A stretch of 64,000 nucleotides of DNA from Centropus unirufus (lineage: Eukaryota; Chordata; Aves; Cuculiformes; Centropidae), in the NCBI GenBank assembly GCA_013397695.1, contig VYZI01000104.1:1663164-1727163 (forward strand). Reading direction: 5' to 3'. The notes beneath the pieces were generated by a model, which had not been told where the DNA came from, made no database searches, and saw only the letters and a program-made list of their open reading frames with translations. The translations under genes and the position numbers were made by a program. This document shows, in pieces, positions 55,301 through 60,017 of this stretch (the stretch's first letter is position 1; the number at the start of each line of letters is the position of its first letter).

Positions 55301-58300
55301 TCATTGTGACCTACGGTCAGCTCAAACTAGCAAATCTGTTCCTGCCACCAGTGGAAACCCCAGTGAGGCCGAGTCCCCGCTGCTGGTTTCTGAGGATAAA
55401 AAAACTGTGTGGTATGAGTATGGCTGTGTATGATTGGGAGGTTGTGTTACGACACATACAGAGAGTCCTATCGGTGGCGTTCTCAGCGTCCACTGGGTTT
55501 AGAAGAAGTGTCACTACAATTAAAACCAATTTGGTTTTAGGTCTCGGGGGGTTGGGGGATGTTTCCTGGGAACAATGGCCTGGGGCTCAGTTGTGTACTC
55601 TGGCATGTTTGAATGTAAGATTGTAACCTCACCAAAGTCTGCATGAAATATTAATTGCACTGTATATATTGCATGCCTTTACAAGTTTTTATAATGTGAG
55701 ATATGGTTTTATTTGTTTTGCATTACAAATACTTTGATTATTTTTTTTTCTTGTACATGAGTGCATGTTGAACCAGTCGCATGCTGCATTGCTGAAGCGG
55801 CCCAGTGAACAACATGCTTTACTGGGCAAAGTCAGTGCTTGTCAGCTGTGTTCGTGCTTTCAGATGTATCAGTAACATATTGGTTATGTATTTGGAATGA
55901 AAGTACCTTTTTTCCACTTCTTTCAAAAATGAGCTACAAATGAAAAGAAGCGTTTAGAGAGATTTCAGTGTCTCACTATTTATGCCACCTCTTGGCATAA
56001 CTGCACTTTGCACAAGCAACAAGTTACAGCCCAGTAATTCAGTGCCTCTAGCTTGCACAACAAATATTAATTACTATTCATACTTATTAAAATATTTCAA
56101 CGTTAATATATCTAAAGACCATTCGTAAACCTAAACATAAATGATAATTCTTACAAAGAGGTAGTAAATGTAGTAGTCATGTAATACAGCACTTGTAATG
56201 AAAAAATGACCCTTTCCACCTTTTCCCTTTTGTCTGCTTTGTCTTTCCACGTCTGATGTCCAAATGTGGTGAAGTATATGGTTTTATTAGGAGTCAAAGA
56301 GCAGAGTTCTGTGAGACTCCTTGGGATGCATGGTAATAAAAACCTGTATCGATTATGGTGGAAATGCATTTTTTCTCCTTAATAGAAGTAACACTAATAG
56401 AACGGAAAACAAGCTAACAAAATAACAGAAAAATTGATAAATAAATAAAAGAAAAATTAACAAAAATGCTGCTTGCAAAATTATAGGAGCATATGAATAC
56501 TTAAGCAAAAATAGCTCATGAAATCCCAGGGGCCCAGCTAAAGAGTTTGAAATGTTGAAAAGTAATGACTTAAAATGCCAATGTTTCTTCAACTGCTTGA
56601 AACTTCTTAACCATAAATATAAACAGTTTGAAGTTGTATTGTGCTTAAGCCTCACATAATTGTAGTTTTAGACATAAGCATTTTTTTGCAAGAGGAAGCA
56701 GTTTCTGACAGTGATTGTAGGCCAGAATTACATGAACTGTACAGAACCTGAATGAAAATATATCCAGAGGGGAGAGTTTTAAAAAGGAAAATAAATATTG
56801 AGAATGTTGAATGTCACATTCTGATTTTTACAATTGAGTTAATGTTGCCAACAGTTCTGTGCCAGCCATGGAACTGCTGTATGTGGTGAACTCTGTAGTG
56901 TTCCAGATCCACGGCTCCCCAAGAAAAGCAGCAGGCATACCAGGTGTTAATGGGCAAGGTCTCCCTGTCACAAAGGAGAATTTTTAATAAAATGTGGAGA
57001 TTTATTTCCACTCAATGTCTTTGAGACATCCAGTCTTCCCCCTGTCGCTCCTTTTCCCAGCCTTGAAGTGCAGCTGAGCTTTGGAGAGGACTGAGTGGAG
57101 GGTGAAATTGCAGAGTTATGCAGCCGCTCTTTATCATGTGTGCGTCGTCCATTCTTGCTGGGCTGAGGCTTTTCTCGCTTCTCTGCAGAGCTGTTCTCAG
57201 GGTGCTCTTGGTGATTGCTGGATTCCCTCTACTGTGATCTCACCTTTAAAAAAACCCAAACCCAAATCTGGAATATAGTCCTAATTTCACACACTTTTAC
57301 CCTCACACAGCAAGATCGGTGCTTGGACTTTTGGTCCTGCCATTTGGCTCCATTTCCATTAATCCATAGATGTGTTGGAATTGGCTCTGCCCTGCACAGC
57401 GCTGATACCTGAAGCAATATGTGCATATTGTATTTTCCAAGTTATTGGAGGAAGGATAGGGAAAATCTTAGCTCTGAGAGTACTTCCTGTAAACTTGCAC
57501 TGTGCGACCAGGATCTGTATTTTTCTTAACTGATGGCAAGGCTATGTCCTGCAGCAAGGCTGTAGGCAGAACAGGGTTTGTAGGCAGAGGTCCTATCTTT
57601 TATTTAGAGCAGCTGCTGTTGTTCCAGAAACCCAATAAGCTTCCAGGTGTGCTATTATCTCCTTTACCAGTCTTGTCTGGCTTGGGTCCTTAGGCTGGCA
57701 CAGGTAGAAAACACACCAGTGTTGGCTCCAAGTGTGTTTAGTAAGAATTCTCCAGTGTGACCACTGAACCCTGACTGGAATCGGGATCGAGGCACAGGTC
57801 TAAGAAATTTTAAAGGCTGCCCCTGCACTGTGAAGTGGAAGCCTGTGATCAAGGCAACAAAGTTTTTTTTTTTTTCCAGTCACTGCCCATGGAGCACGTG
57901 GAGTTGCATCATCTCCTTTCTTTTCACAGCACTAAAACTTTCACACACGAACCAAATCTGATAGTGAATATTTATGCCCGATATGTGTAATGCCTTTTCA
58001 GCCTGTGATTTACCTTACTGTGCTGGGAGAGGCAGCATTAAACGCAGCTTTGCTCTTAAACACAAAGGGCTTCAGGATAACGGAGTGTTAGTGGCTTTGA
58101 ATACTGGTGCCTCACGTGCTCTATGGAGCTCCAGACTAACCTTGTCCAATTTAACCTACTGGTTTGCACTTTTTATATGAAATGGTAATGAGTGACACTT
58201 CTGAGGATGATGACTCTGTGCTCCTATTTTTGCTCCATTGAGTCCTGCTGCAGCAGCAAAAGCAGTGCTAGAGGCTTTCTGATGTCACTGGAAAATAACT

Positions 58301-59175
58301 TGCCAACGTTTGTTTGTTATATATGAAAGAAAGCAAATGTTTTCATGCATGGAAGGATCATTTTTCCTTCCCTTTTTAGTCTTAGTACTTTAACAATATG
58401 ACAATCATGGATGTCTCTTTCAGTCTGTGCTAGTGGAAGGGTCTGTGGAACTCCTTGCAGACCCCATCACTGCTGCTCCTCAGCCAGCCCAGTGGCTGCC
58501 TGTAAAACACACCTGCTCGGCCCCTGCTGCCTTGAAAAAAATTAGAAGTTAGGACTTTGCATGGTCATTATAAACAGTAAATGTGCGGCTGCTGATCAAA
58601 ACCAAGGTGTTGCTGTTCAACGCGCTTGCAGTGAAAGTTTTGCGCGACGCTTAAGCTTCCATGGAGAGATGAGACTGCTTTTCTGCACGTTGGGACTGCT
58701 GCATGCAAAGATTGTTTTCTGTTTTGCGGAACGTTTCTGTCGACATGTAGCAGGTTGATGCAAGATGAGTTAAGTCCTGCTAGGTTCAGTCAGCCTGGGT
58801 TGCAACCGGGCTTTGGTTTCCTTTTCATACAAGCAGACACTTAGGGTTAGTGTATCTAAAAGTTAAGTGTGTCTGATTGTGGCTGTGAAAATAATGCCTG
58901 CTTGTTGTAAACGCTAAGATTTAATGAGTGTAGTTGAGTTGGCATTTCCAGTGAGTTTCTTCTATCCCTCTCCTCTCTCCTTTCCTCTAAAAAACAAGTA
59001 TTTATATATCCCTTTGCTCTACTAATAAGTAGAAAGTATTTTAATGCATGAGGGTTTTTTTTCATGTCCTGATCAACACAATGAATAACATGAAATGCTT
59101 TTCTCTGCAGATGTGGAAGCTATCCCAGAAAGCAGAAATTCAAAAAGCAGGTCTAGGGAGCAACAAAGCTCCTAA
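4210..59175 (+). CDS. CCDC88A: CCDC88A (Girdin/GIV), gene-level span of exons 3-32; 5' end outside the window
   Basis: Multi-exon gene for Girdin/GIV, a large coiled-coil scaffold that binds actin, is phosphorylated by Akt and activates G-alpha-i through a C-terminal GBA motif. It acts in cell migration and receptor signalling. Translated exons align collinearly with human CCDC88A as I remember it: HOOK-type domain (to about residue 195), coiled coil (about 200-1390), basic lipid-binding stretch (about 1395-1420), then a mostly disordered signalling tail. All recognised introns are GT-AG and phases match across every junction. Spliced coding sequence in the window is 5,410 nt including the stop, giving about 1,857 residues with 55 assumed upstream. 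With the cassette it is about 1,885, against 1,871 in the human cassette-containing form. No frameshift or internal stop was found, so the gene looks functional. The paralogue CCDC88C fits less well because the LEKEN-rich coil and the short exon 32 tail are Girdin-specific. Confidence 0.97.
4319..8064 (+). other. Intron 3
   Basis: 3.7-kb intron with one clear CR1 3' end at about 5495-5828. The remaining sequence, including open frames near 4600-5330 and 7260-7630, shows no recognisable domain or RNA gene. Confidence 0.8.
5495..5828 (+). mobile_element. CR1 LINE 3' end, sense
   Basis: Typical CR1 3' region: 'ggcacaggctgcccagagaagctgtgg', the block 'ccctggaggtgttcaagg', then 'tccctccaacccaa' and the terminal CATGATTCTATGATT. 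The terminus is intact enough to show sense orientation. It is better preserved than the copy at 428-1018, suggesting a younger insertion. The 5' edge is approximate. Confidence 0.92.
8065..8134 (+). CDS. CCDC88A: CCDC88A exon 4, HOOK-domain part
   Basis: 70 nt encoding residues 92-114 ([20 protein letters not shown] then PFS) plus the first base of the next codon. Near-identical to mammalian Girdin. Acceptor is ATAG/gag, donor is the strong gtaagt. Confidence 0.97.
8135..12573 (+). other. Intron 4
   Basis: 4.4-kb intron. I recognise no repeat family or gene in it. It holds a 168-codon open frame on the minus strand (11814-12320) without recognisable features, treated here as chance. Confidence 0.8.
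12574..12632 (+). CDS. CCDC88A: CCDC88A exon 5, HOOK-domain part
   Basis: 59 nt completing a split Glu codon and encoding residues 115-134, including [13 protein letters not shown]. This hydrophobic Leu run is a conserved HOOK-domain helix. Donor is gtaggt. The 761-bp intron that follows shows nothing recognisable. Confidence 0.97.
13394..13477 (+). CDS. CCDC88A: CCDC88A exon 6, HOOK-domain part
   Basis: 84 nt, 28 full codons, residues 135-162. It includes [19 protein letters not shown], the helix that in HOOK proteins contacts the dynein light intermediate chain. That role is known for the family; in this protein it is inferred. Donor is gtacag. The following 566-bp intron has a short TA run near 13574-13587 and nothing else noted. 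Confidence 0.97.
14044..14184 (+). CDS. CCDC88A: CCDC88A exon 7, end of HOOK domain
   Basis: 141 nt, 47 full codons, residues 163-209. It starts [13 protein letters not shown] and ends [10 protein letters not shown], both essentially as in mammals. The 13 residues between (about 175-187, [13 protein letters not shown]) differ at about nine positions from the human sequence as I remember it, which is unusual for this otherwise conserved exon. Frame, length and splice sites are intact; donor is gtatgg. Confidence 0.96.
14185..15534 (+). other. Intron 7
   Basis: 1.35-kb intron ending in a pyrimidine tract and CCCAG. It contains a CR1 3' end at about 15098-15372, only about 160 bp upstream of exon 8. 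Nothing else was recognised. Confidence 0.8.
15098..15372 (+). mobile_element. CR1 LINE 3' end, sense
   Basis: CR1 3' consensus pieces are visible: 'gggaggtttaggttggatgttaggaaaaag', 'ccccagggaagcagtcaca', 'ggagttggactcaatgatcc' and the terminal 'atcattctatgataccatgat'. Truncated at the 5' side. The terminal repeat is degenerate. Confidence 0.92.
15535..15704 (+). CDS. CCDC88A: CCDC88A exon 8, linker and start of coiled coil
   Basis: 170 nt, 56 codons plus two bases of a Leu codon, residues 210-266. It encodes the Ser/Pro-containing linker after the HOOK domain ([19 protein letters not shown]) and the start of the coiled coil ([16 protein letters not shown]). The Ala/Ser run (HASAAQ) appears one residue shorter than in human. 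Donor is gtgagt. Confidence 0.97.
15705..19481 (+). other. Intron 8
   Basis: 3.8-kb AT-rich intron; nothing recognised. The acceptor is an unusual TTTTAAG rather than CAG or TAG, but the frame and protein match make it certain. Confidence 0.75.
19482..19563 (+). CDS. CCDC88A: CCDC88A exon 9, coiled coil
   Basis: 82 nt completing a Leu codon and encoding residues 266-293, a coiled coil ending ELKRLQQE. Acceptor is TTTTAAG, donor gtatgg. The following intron (663 bp) holds nothing recognised. Confidence 0.97.
20227..20385 (+). CDS. CCDC88A: CCDC88A exon 10, coiled coil
   Basis: 159 nt, 53 full codons, residues 294-346, containing [19 protein letters not shown]. Almost identical to the mammalian protein. 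The next in-frame codon after the exon would be read into donor gtacag. Confidence 0.97.
20386..23075 (+). other. Intron 10
   Basis: 2.7-kb intron. It contains a short CR1-like terminus at about 21759-21854. The rest shows no recognisable gene or repeat. Confidence 0.75.
21759..21854 (+). mobile_element. Short CR1 LINE 3' terminus, sense
   Basis: A short piece ending 'cagcccaaccattctataatta', preceded by 'gcaggggggttggaactggaggatctt', matches the last part of avian CR1. Heavily truncated. Edges are approximate. Confidence 0.75.
23076..23222 (+). CDS. CCDC88A: CCDC88A exon 11, coiled coil
   Basis: 147 nt, 49 full codons, residues 347-395, including [20 protein letters not shown]. Coiled-coil heptads are clear. 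Acceptor TTTTGCAG, donor gtaagt. The following 857-bp intron shows nothing recognised. Confidence 0.97.
24080..24224 (+). CDS. CCDC88A: CCDC88A exon 12, coiled coil
   Basis: 145 nt, 48 codons plus one base, residues 396-443. It encodes the highly conserved [19 protein letters not shown] and the Trp-containing [10 protein letters not shown]. Donor is gtaaac. The following intron is 540 bp with nothing recognised. Confidence 0.97.
24765..24949 (+). CDS. CCDC88A: CCDC88A exon 13, coiled coil
   Basis: 185 nt completing a split codon and encoding residues 444-505. It includes [20 protein letters not shown] and two related segments, [17 protein letters not shown] and [13 protein letters not shown], apparently a short internal repeat of the coiled coil. 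Donor is the weak gtagtg; read-through would add a short intron-coded tail before a stop at 25004. Confidence 0.96.
24950..27091 (+). other. Intron 13
   Basis: 2.1-kb intron with a T homopolymer run near 26969-26983. No gene or named repeat was recognised. Confidence 0.75.
27092..27229 (+). CDS. CCDC88A: CCDC88A exon 14, coiled coil
   Basis: 138 nt, 46 full codons, residues 506-551, including [20 protein letters not shown]. Acceptor CCTCTAG, donor gtgagt. Confidence 0.97.
27648..27674. repeat. Near-palindrome, 13-bp arms, 1-nt spacer
   Basis: AGAGTAGCAGAGC is followed by one A and then by its exact reverse complement. The arms pair perfectly. It may be a chance cruciform-capable site; no function is known to me. 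Confidence 0.9.
28152..28192. repeat. Inverted repeat, 14-bp arms, 13-nt loop
   Basis: The left arm TCTTTTCTAGGTCT (28152-28165) and right arm AGACCTAGAAAAGA (28179-28192) are exact reverse complements. The loop contains GAATTC. The stem cannot be extended outward, so it is too short for a typical microRNA precursor. Confidence 0.9.
29714..30784 (+). CDS. CCDC88A: CCDC88A exon 15, large coiled-coil exon
   Basis: 1,071 nt, 357 full codons, residues 552-908, the largest exon of the gene. It encodes an uninterrupted coiled coil rich in LEKENxxL units: Glu-Asn pairs recur at spacings such as 7, 24 and 31 residues. No Pro or Trp is present through the coil, consistent with one long rod that mediates dimerisation. 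Strongly conserved with human, for example [20 protein letters not shown]. The frame runs four codons or more past the exon before a stop in the intron at 30815, but the donor gtaaac is used because exon 16 continues the protein. The following 519-bp intron holds nothing recognised. Confidence 0.98.
31304..31431 (+). CDS. CCDC88A: CCDC88A exon 16, coiled coil
   Basis: 128 nt, 42 codons plus two bases, residues 909-950. It includes [20 protein letters not shown] and ends in the Asp-rich DEQSSDD. Acceptor GTGTAAG, donor gtgaga. Confidence 0.97.
31432..35244 (+). other. Intron 16
   Basis: 3.8-kb intron. Several short open frames but no recognisable gene, repeat family or RNA. Confidence 0.75.
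35245..35386 (+). CDS. CCDC88A: CCDC88A exon 17, coiled coil
   Basis: 142 nt completing a Ser codon and encoding residues 951-998, including [20 protein letters not shown]. The acceptor is a tandem CAGTAG: the first AG gives DDSRYK, as in human, and the second AG (start 35248) would delete the Ser. Donor is gtaagg. The following 620-bp intron shows nothing recognised. Confidence 0.97.
36007..36183 (+). CDS. CCDC88A: CCDC88A exon 18, coiled-coil break
   Basis: 177 nt, 59 full codons, residues 999-1057. It contains a Pro/Ser/Gly-rich break in the coil ([19 protein letters not shown]) between helical segments. Compared with remembered human sequence there is an apparent insertion of about four residues around NQPV. 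Donor is gtaaga. The following 523-bp intron holds nothing recognised. Confidence 0.96.
36707..36868 (+). CDS. CCDC88A: CCDC88A exon 19, Gln-rich coiled coil
   Basis: 162 nt, 54 full codons, residues 1058-1111. Gln/Leu/Thr-rich coil with short repeated units such as [11 protein letters not shown] and [13 protein letters not shown]. Acceptor is TCAAAG, donor gtaata. Confidence 0.97.
36869..38928 (+). other. Intron 19
   Basis: 2.1-kb intron with nothing recognised apart from a short T run near 37910. Confidence 0.75.
38929..39206 (+). CDS. CCDC88A: CCDC88A exon 20, coiled coil
   Basis: 278 nt, 92 codons plus two bases, residues 1112-1203. It continues the Gln/Asn/Ser-rich coil ([19 protein letters not shown]) into a charged coil with [20 protein letters not shown]. 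Donor is gtaaat. The following intron is only 196 bp. Confidence 0.97.
39403..39546 (+). CDS. CCDC88A: CCDC88A exon 21, coiled coil
   Basis: 144 nt, residues 1204-1251 with split Arg codons at both ends. It includes [20 protein letters not shown]. Acceptor TTTGCAG, donor gtaaag. Confidence 0.97.
39547..40555 (+). other. Intron 21
   Basis: 1.0-kb intron. A small tandem duplication (11-bp unit ATTCTATATAT) lies at 40421-40442. Nothing else is recognised. Confidence 0.8.
40421..40442. repeat. Two direct copies of an 11-bp AT-rich unit
   Basis: ATTCTATATAT occurs twice in tandem, followed by a partial third copy ATTCT. Too short to call a satellite; probably a minor slippage product. Confidence 0.9.
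40556..40742 (+). CDS. CCDC88A: CCDC88A exon 22, coiled coil
   Basis: 187 nt completing an Arg codon, residues 1252-1314. It includes [20 protein letters not shown] and [16 protein letters not shown]. Donor is gtatgt. The following 364-bp intron holds nothing recognised. Confidence 0.97.
41107..41252 (+). CDS. CCDC88A: CCDC88A exon 23, coiled coil
   Basis: 146 nt, residues 1315-1362 plus two bases of Ile, including [20 protein letters not shown]. Donor is gtgagt. The following 564-bp intron holds nothing recognised. Confidence 0.97.
41817..41909 (+). CDS. CCDC88A: CCDC88A exon 24, end of coiled coil
   Basis: 93 nt, residues 1363-1393, ending the coil ([19 protein letters not shown]) and entering a Pro/basic break (PSPPRR). 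Acceptor TTTACAG, donor gtactg. The following intron is short (194 bp). Confidence 0.97.
42104..42318 (+). CDS. CCDC88A: CCDC88A exon 25, phosphoinositide-binding stretch and Akt site
   Basis: 215 nt, residues 1394-1465 plus one base. It holds the basic segment [19 protein letters not shown], which in Girdin binds PI4P and similar lipids. It also holds the Akt consensus RERLKS, with the Ser at about 1420 (human Ser1416/1417). A Ser/Gln/Asp-rich segment follows ([13 protein letters not shown]). The acceptor CAGAAG is a tandem site that could remove one Arg. Donor is gtgagt. Confidence 0.97.
42319..47918 (+). other. First part of the long intron after exon 25
   Basis: 5.6 kb from exon 25 to the cassette exon. 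It contains a short inverted repeat (CACTACAC, T, GTGTAGTG) at 46333-46349 and several short frames without recognisable products. No CR1 copy was identified. Confidence 0.75.
47919..48002 (+). CDS. CCDC88A: CCDC88A alternative cassette exon, 28 codons
   Basis: 84 nt, a multiple of three, with acceptor CATAAAAG/tggttg, a pyrimidine-rich tract upstream and donor gtaaga. Phases match both flanks: exon 25 ends with one base and exon 27 begins with two. Spliced in, it encodes a basic segment with [20 protein letters not shown] and YRRSM. This matches the alternatively used segment I remember from the long human isoform (1,871 residues), so it is a conserved cassette. It sits between the lipid-binding stretch and the signalling tail and adds positive charge. 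Confidence 0.93.
48003..49057 (+). other. Second part of the long intron, after the cassette exon
   Basis: 1.05 kb between the cassette and exon 27. It holds a T-rich tract (about 48149-48187) and a CA/TG-rich stretch at 48211-48358. No gene is recognised. Confidence 0.8.
48211..48358. repeat. Degenerate CA/TG-rich, alternating purine-pyrimidine tract
   Basis: The stretch includes GGCACACACACCTACC, repeated GCACATGCAC units and TGTATATAT-type runs. It is too irregular for a pure microsatellite. Alternating purine-pyrimidine runs of this kind can adopt Z-DNA, and CA-rich RNA is a binding site for hnRNP L. It begins about 210 nt downstream of the cassette donor. Confidence 0.8.
49058..49261 (+). 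CDS. CCDC88A: CCDC88A exon 27, signalling tail
   Basis: 204 nt, residues 1466-1533 with split codons at both ends. It contains [20 protein letters not shown] and [19 protein letters not shown]. The first codon is Thr after exon 25 or Ser after the cassette, as in the human isoforms. Donor is gtatag. The next intron is 306 bp. Confidence 0.97.
49568..49639 (+). CDS. CCDC88A: CCDC88A exon 28, signalling tail
   Basis: 72 nt, residues 1534-1557, encoding the acidic Ser-rich [20 protein letters not shown]. Acceptor TGTGTAG, donor gtaaga. The following 823-bp intron holds nothing recognised. Confidence 0.96.
50463..50543 (+). CDS. CCDC88A: CCDC88A exon 29, Ser/Asn-rich tail segment
   Basis: 81 nt, residues 1558-1584, encoding [20 protein letters not shown] then SLHEVK. 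Low-complexity and probably disordered. Donor is gtatgc. Confidence 0.96.
50544..51968 (+). other. Intron 29
   Basis: 1.4-kb intron; nothing recognised. It ends in a tandem acceptor AAGCAG. Confidence 0.8.
51969..52234 (+). CDS. CCDC88A: CCDC88A exon 30, G-alpha-binding and activating (GBA) motif
   Basis: 266 nt, residues 1585-1673. It encodes a Ser/Gln-rich stretch and then the GBA/GEM motif [19 protein letters not shown], the part of Girdin that binds and activates G-alpha-i. The critical Phe (human Phe1685) is present at about residue 1662. The reported CDK5 site (Ser in GSP) and PKC-theta site (Ser of EES) are also conserved. The acceptor is tandem AAGCAG: the first AG gives AGAV as in human, the second (start 51972) removes Ala. 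Donor is gttagt. Read-through would add about 25 residues before a stop at 52309. Confidence 0.97.
52235..54419 (+). other. Intron 30
   Basis: 2.2-kb intron. No clear repeat was recognised; a short CR1-terminus-like antisense piece around 53158-53195 is too weak to annotate. Confidence 0.75.
54420..54909 (+). CDS. CCDC88A: CCDC88A exon 31, short-form version
   Basis: 490 nt, 163 codons plus one base, residues 1674-1836. It starts [20 protein letters not shown] and carries two Tyr contexts known in human GIV: EDAYF (human Tyr1764) and NPYATLP (human Tyr1798), the sites reported to recruit PI3-kinase. The [20 protein letters not shown] block is conserved. The region between is more variable than in the coil. 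Donor is TCCA/gtgagt, with A instead of G at the last exon position, which weakens it. Confidence 0.96.
54420..55433 (+). CDS. CCDC88A: CCDC88A exon 31, extended long form ending in a PDZ-binding motif
   Basis: Without splicing at 54910 the frame stays open for another 174 codons to a TGA at 55431-55433. The extension is Ser/Thr/Asn-rich and probably disordered, and ends [10 protein letters not shown]. The last residues match the GCV PDZ-binding end of the paralogue Daple (CCDC88C), which binds Dishevelled, including the Tyr-Glu-Tyr just before it. A long GIV isoform with a PDZ-binding motif has been described, so this is most likely the bird version of it. Full length would be about 2,010 residues, close to Daple's 2,028. 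Chance is unlikely given the long open frame and the specific end. Expression cannot be judged from sequence. Confidence 0.85.
   Translation: MKSASEENLLDEVMKSLSESVELSGREKLRKQPAAGCGIVRSLSVKTSSDFLDGRSMKPEQLVRPSLRKTEDAYFTSSPIKFTSGTQGKAKSVKDKIQATVSQRQSRDCNPYATLPRASSVISTAEGTTRRTSIHDFLSKDSRQSVSIDPASPTADRSVPSTSSEYSAQQLPSNSFHCVAYRVDCVPQSNVVKPRHLGCNSDVPKTSRMERSNVRERTSLSTNVFNDKISVPGNDSTGSFTVVQPFLSLNTDLVSNISAFPQRSASKPTDQADLLAFRAVPKSQEQPFADQKSDHCDLRSAQTSKSVPATSGNPSEAESPLLVSEDKKTVWYEYGCV
55434..56991 (+). other. Probable 3' UTR of the long form
   Basis: AT-rich sequence after the long-form stop with AATAAA at 56335-56340, 56790-56795 and 56986-56991, and a Pumilio-type TGTATATA at 55661-55668. The end chosen here is the last of these signals. 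Which site is used, if any, cannot be told. Confidence 0.5.
56335..56340 (+). promoter_or_regulatory. Candidate poly(A) signal AATAAA, long form
   Basis: Canonical hexamer about 900 nt after the long-form stop codon, followed by T- and G-containing sequence. One of three candidates in this stretch. Confidence 0.4.
59111..59175 (+). CDS. CCDC88A: CCDC88A exon 32, short C-terminus and stop
   Basis: Acceptor CTCTGCAG, then two bases completing Asn and 20 codons to the stop TAA at 59173-59175. It encodes [20 protein letters not shown], matching the mammalian Girdin C-terminus ([15 protein letters not shown]). The end is Arg/Ser-rich and lacks a PDZ-binding motif. Another frame is open here but the splice phase and the match decide the frame. 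Confidence 0.97.
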
Positions 59176-60011
59176 TTCTATTACCCACTACATGAGATGT
59201 GGGCCAAGTGGTGAGTTTCCTGCCCCAACTGTAAATGAGATTAATTTCATTTACAACAGACTAACAGCATTACATATATAAGAACAAGTGCACATTGCAT
59301 TAACCAGATGTAAATACTGCTTGCTTAACTGGCTTCTATCTCACTTATTAGCTAAGCCAGAAGAGGCTGTTTTACAGCAGTTATTTTGCCTCTGTAGGCA
59401 GGGAACTTCATCTCATCTAGCCTTTTGCCTGTAAAAATGACATTTATTTTTAGTTTTTAAATCTCTTGAAGAAGAAAGTTCAAAGAAATCACATTGAGGA
59501 GTGATATTGAAGTCTGTTCTTAGAAAGAGACAGATAAATGTAAAAGAAGAGTTTAACAAAACATATGAAGTATTTTATGCTACAAGGAAACTGACTTTTT
59601 ATAAAGCCTATCTTTGGTGTTCTGTCCTTCTCTTGACTTCATTAAAACATCTTTGTTGCATGCTGTTAGTGCTGTTAGCGACTTAACTCTGTGTGTTGTA
59701 CTTCCACACTTTAAGCTTTTTTTATGTTCTTTTCTCTTTCTGCCTTTCACCTGAACACAGAGAGAAAAGTGTCCTTCAGTATCTCAGTGTGAAGCCTTTC
59801 TATCTGAAGTAACAAGACAGCGACTGTAGGAATCAGTAATAAAAATTAAGGGAATTTTTTACACTCTTCGTGACTAGAGCAGGCAAGAGATAAAAACCTA
59901 CCTACTTACCTACCTTCCTTCCTTGAATCAAGGAGCTCTACTGGAGTCTGCTGCCAAGAATTTGTAGATGGTCTTAGGAGTTATTGCACATTGCACTGTT
60001 AAGATCTACTG

Positions 60012-60017
60012 AATAAA
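60012..60017 (+). promoter_or_regulatory. Candidate proximal poly(A) signal AATAAA
   Basis: Canonical hexamer 837 nt after the short-form stop. Another hexamer lies at 59838-59843. Confidence 0.4.

Larger units (their letters stand above)
54910..59110 (+). other. Intron 31, also the long-form coding extension and 3' UTR
   Basis: 4.2 kb between exon 31 and exon 32. Its first 524 bases are open frame for the long form. The following 1-1.6 kb are its likely 3' UTR. From about 57000 to 59110 I recognise nothing beyond short frames. Confidence 0.75.

Noticed and set aside
4210..59175. Assignment to CCDC88C (Daple) or CCDC88B instead of CCDC88A
   Set aside because: HOOK-domain and coil sequence, the cassette exon and the EQQSS tail match CCDC88A; only the alternative end at 55433 resembles Daple.
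59048..59281. 77-codon frame over exon 32 in another frame
   Set aside because: Splice phase from exon 31 and match to the known Girdin tail select the other frame, ending at 59175.
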